Made by a program: the position numbers and the translations under genes
Shown here: one piece after another, positions 39,784 through 40,135 of the stretch
How positions within the stretch are numbered: the stretch's first letter is position 1
Layout: every line of letters begins with the position of its first letter
DNA from: Anaerolineales bacterium
GTDB lineage: Bacteria; Chloroflexota; Anaerolineae; Anaerolineales; Villigracilaceae
Direction of reading: 5' to 3'
Length of the DNA: 40,135 nucleotides
Assembly: GCA_013140605.1 (NCBI GenBank)
Contig: JABFSL010000086.1
Span: 1-40,135, forward strand
The notes under the pieces: model-generated
What the model saw: only the letters and a program-made list of their open reading frames with translations
Database searches by the model: none
Told to the model about the DNA's origin: nothing

Positions 39784-40065
39784 TTAAATGAACTCTCCGC
39801 CTGTAATTTGTTTTTCGATCAGTTCGCGCGCAGAGGAAAACTTAAGCTCCACTTCCACCCGTTGAAAACAAATGCTGCTTCCCATTAAAACTTTGCGGCT
39901 GTAAAACACATCACCGCCCTCTTCGTATTCAACACTAAGATCGTTATCCAGATCCACGCGGCCAATGATGGTTTCGCCGCAGCGCAGGCATTTGGTTGAG
40001 AAGGTGTAATATCGTTTTTCAGGTTTGGCAGGGGAACCGCCGAAAAGCTTTTGAAGAAAGTTCAT
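39784..40065 (-). CDS. Small protein of unknown function with a CxxC pair
   Basis: 93 residues. I do not recognise a family. Residues 25-30 hold CLRCGE (one CxxC) and a further Cys lies near residue 66 (SSICFQRVEVE); the rest alternates short strands, including EYEEGGDVFYSRKVLMG. The N-terminus NFLQKLFGG is amphipathic. The start has a GGAG 9 nt upstream. It begins the minus-strand run through the ASCH, glycosyltransferase and ATL genes, right after a terminator for a gene beyond the window. Confidence 0.6.
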   Translation of the reverse strand: MNFLQKLFGGSPAKPEKRYYTFSTKCLRCGETIIGRVDLDNDLSVEYEEGGDVFYSRKVLMGSSICFQRVEVELKFSSARELIEKQITGGEFI

Positions 40066-40086
40066 GGGGAGGCTCCATAATTTCTC

Positions 40087-40131
40087 AAAAAAATGCCCGC
40101 CGCTAGGATGAGGGGGGCATCCTAACGACGG
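40087..40131 (-). terminator. Intrinsic terminator of a minus-strand gene outside the window
   Basis: On the minus strand CCGTCGTTAGGAT pairs with ATCCTAGCGGCGG (two G-U pairs) around a C-rich loop, followed by GGCA and seven T. It separates the unknown upstream gene from the 40065 start. Confidence 0.85.
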
Positions 40132-40135
40132 ACAA

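Overview
The window looks like a chromosomal segment of a Chloroflexota bacterium, most likely class Anaerolineae. The evidence is indirect: an F420-type LLM oxidoreductase, DUF951 and DUF6391 proteins, short hairpin repeats of a kind I associate with Anaerolineae genomes, and a mix of Shine-Dalgarno and leaderless-looking starts. A 16S or marker-gene search would settle it. I see no rRNA, tRNA or CRISPR array. No gene-free gap exceeds about 300 bases.

Layout. (1) 1-13548, mostly minus strand, is a surface-polysaccharide locus: a flippase-like membrane protein cut by the window edge, a GT2 polyprenyl-phosphate glycosyltransferase, two GT-C membrane glycosyltransferases, GDP-mannose 4,6-dehydratase, a GT4 enzyme, a Wzx-type flippase, a UDP-glucuronate-epimerase-like SDR and a nucleotide-sugar dehydrogenase. 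It is interrupted by a DUF433/DUF5615 toxin-antitoxin pair and an AT-rich ATPase-Toprim (OLD/PARIS-like) defence gene on the opposite strand. (2) 13584-15920, minus strand, is a tsaE-tsaB-rimI-udg operon (t6A synthesis, ribosomal protein acetylation, uracil excision). (3) 16005-17521 holds a GT4 gene and a DUF951 gene. (4) 17721-22149, plus strand, holds an MBL-fold hydrolase, a Crp/Fnr regulator, a thioesterase, an M42 peptidase and an LLM oxidoreductase. (5) 22173-25247 is an insertion hotspot in front of a MazG-like pyrophosphohydrolase gene. Two fragments of that gene's 5' end remain between inserted genes: a wHTH-like protein, a DUF4143 ATPase and an isoprenylcysteine-methyltransferase-like protein. 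(6) 25254-32779 is housekeeping: a zinc-ribbon protein carrying a DnaK-like substrate-binding domain, ClpC, a TPR membrane protein, MsrA, Dus, a DUF6391 protein and HolA. (7) 32823-35036 is a TetR regulator with two matching operators and two CPBP membrane proteases. (8) 35099-40065, minus strand, holds a small monooxygenase-like protein, tandem alkyltransferase-like repair proteins, two membrane glycosyltransferases, an ASCH protein and an unknown protein.

Most notable points. A zinc ribbon fused to an isolated Hsp70 substrate-binding domain lies directly upstream of clpC. Accessory genes at two separate loci sit between a duplicated 5' gene fragment and the intact gene, which suggests a shared insertion mechanism. 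Several promoters place the -10 box 6-9 nt from the start codon, implying leaderless mRNAs. An ATPase promoter contains three copies of one half-site. Two alkyltransferase-like proteins lack the active-site cysteine, and two repair proteins end in possible beta-clamp-binding peptides.
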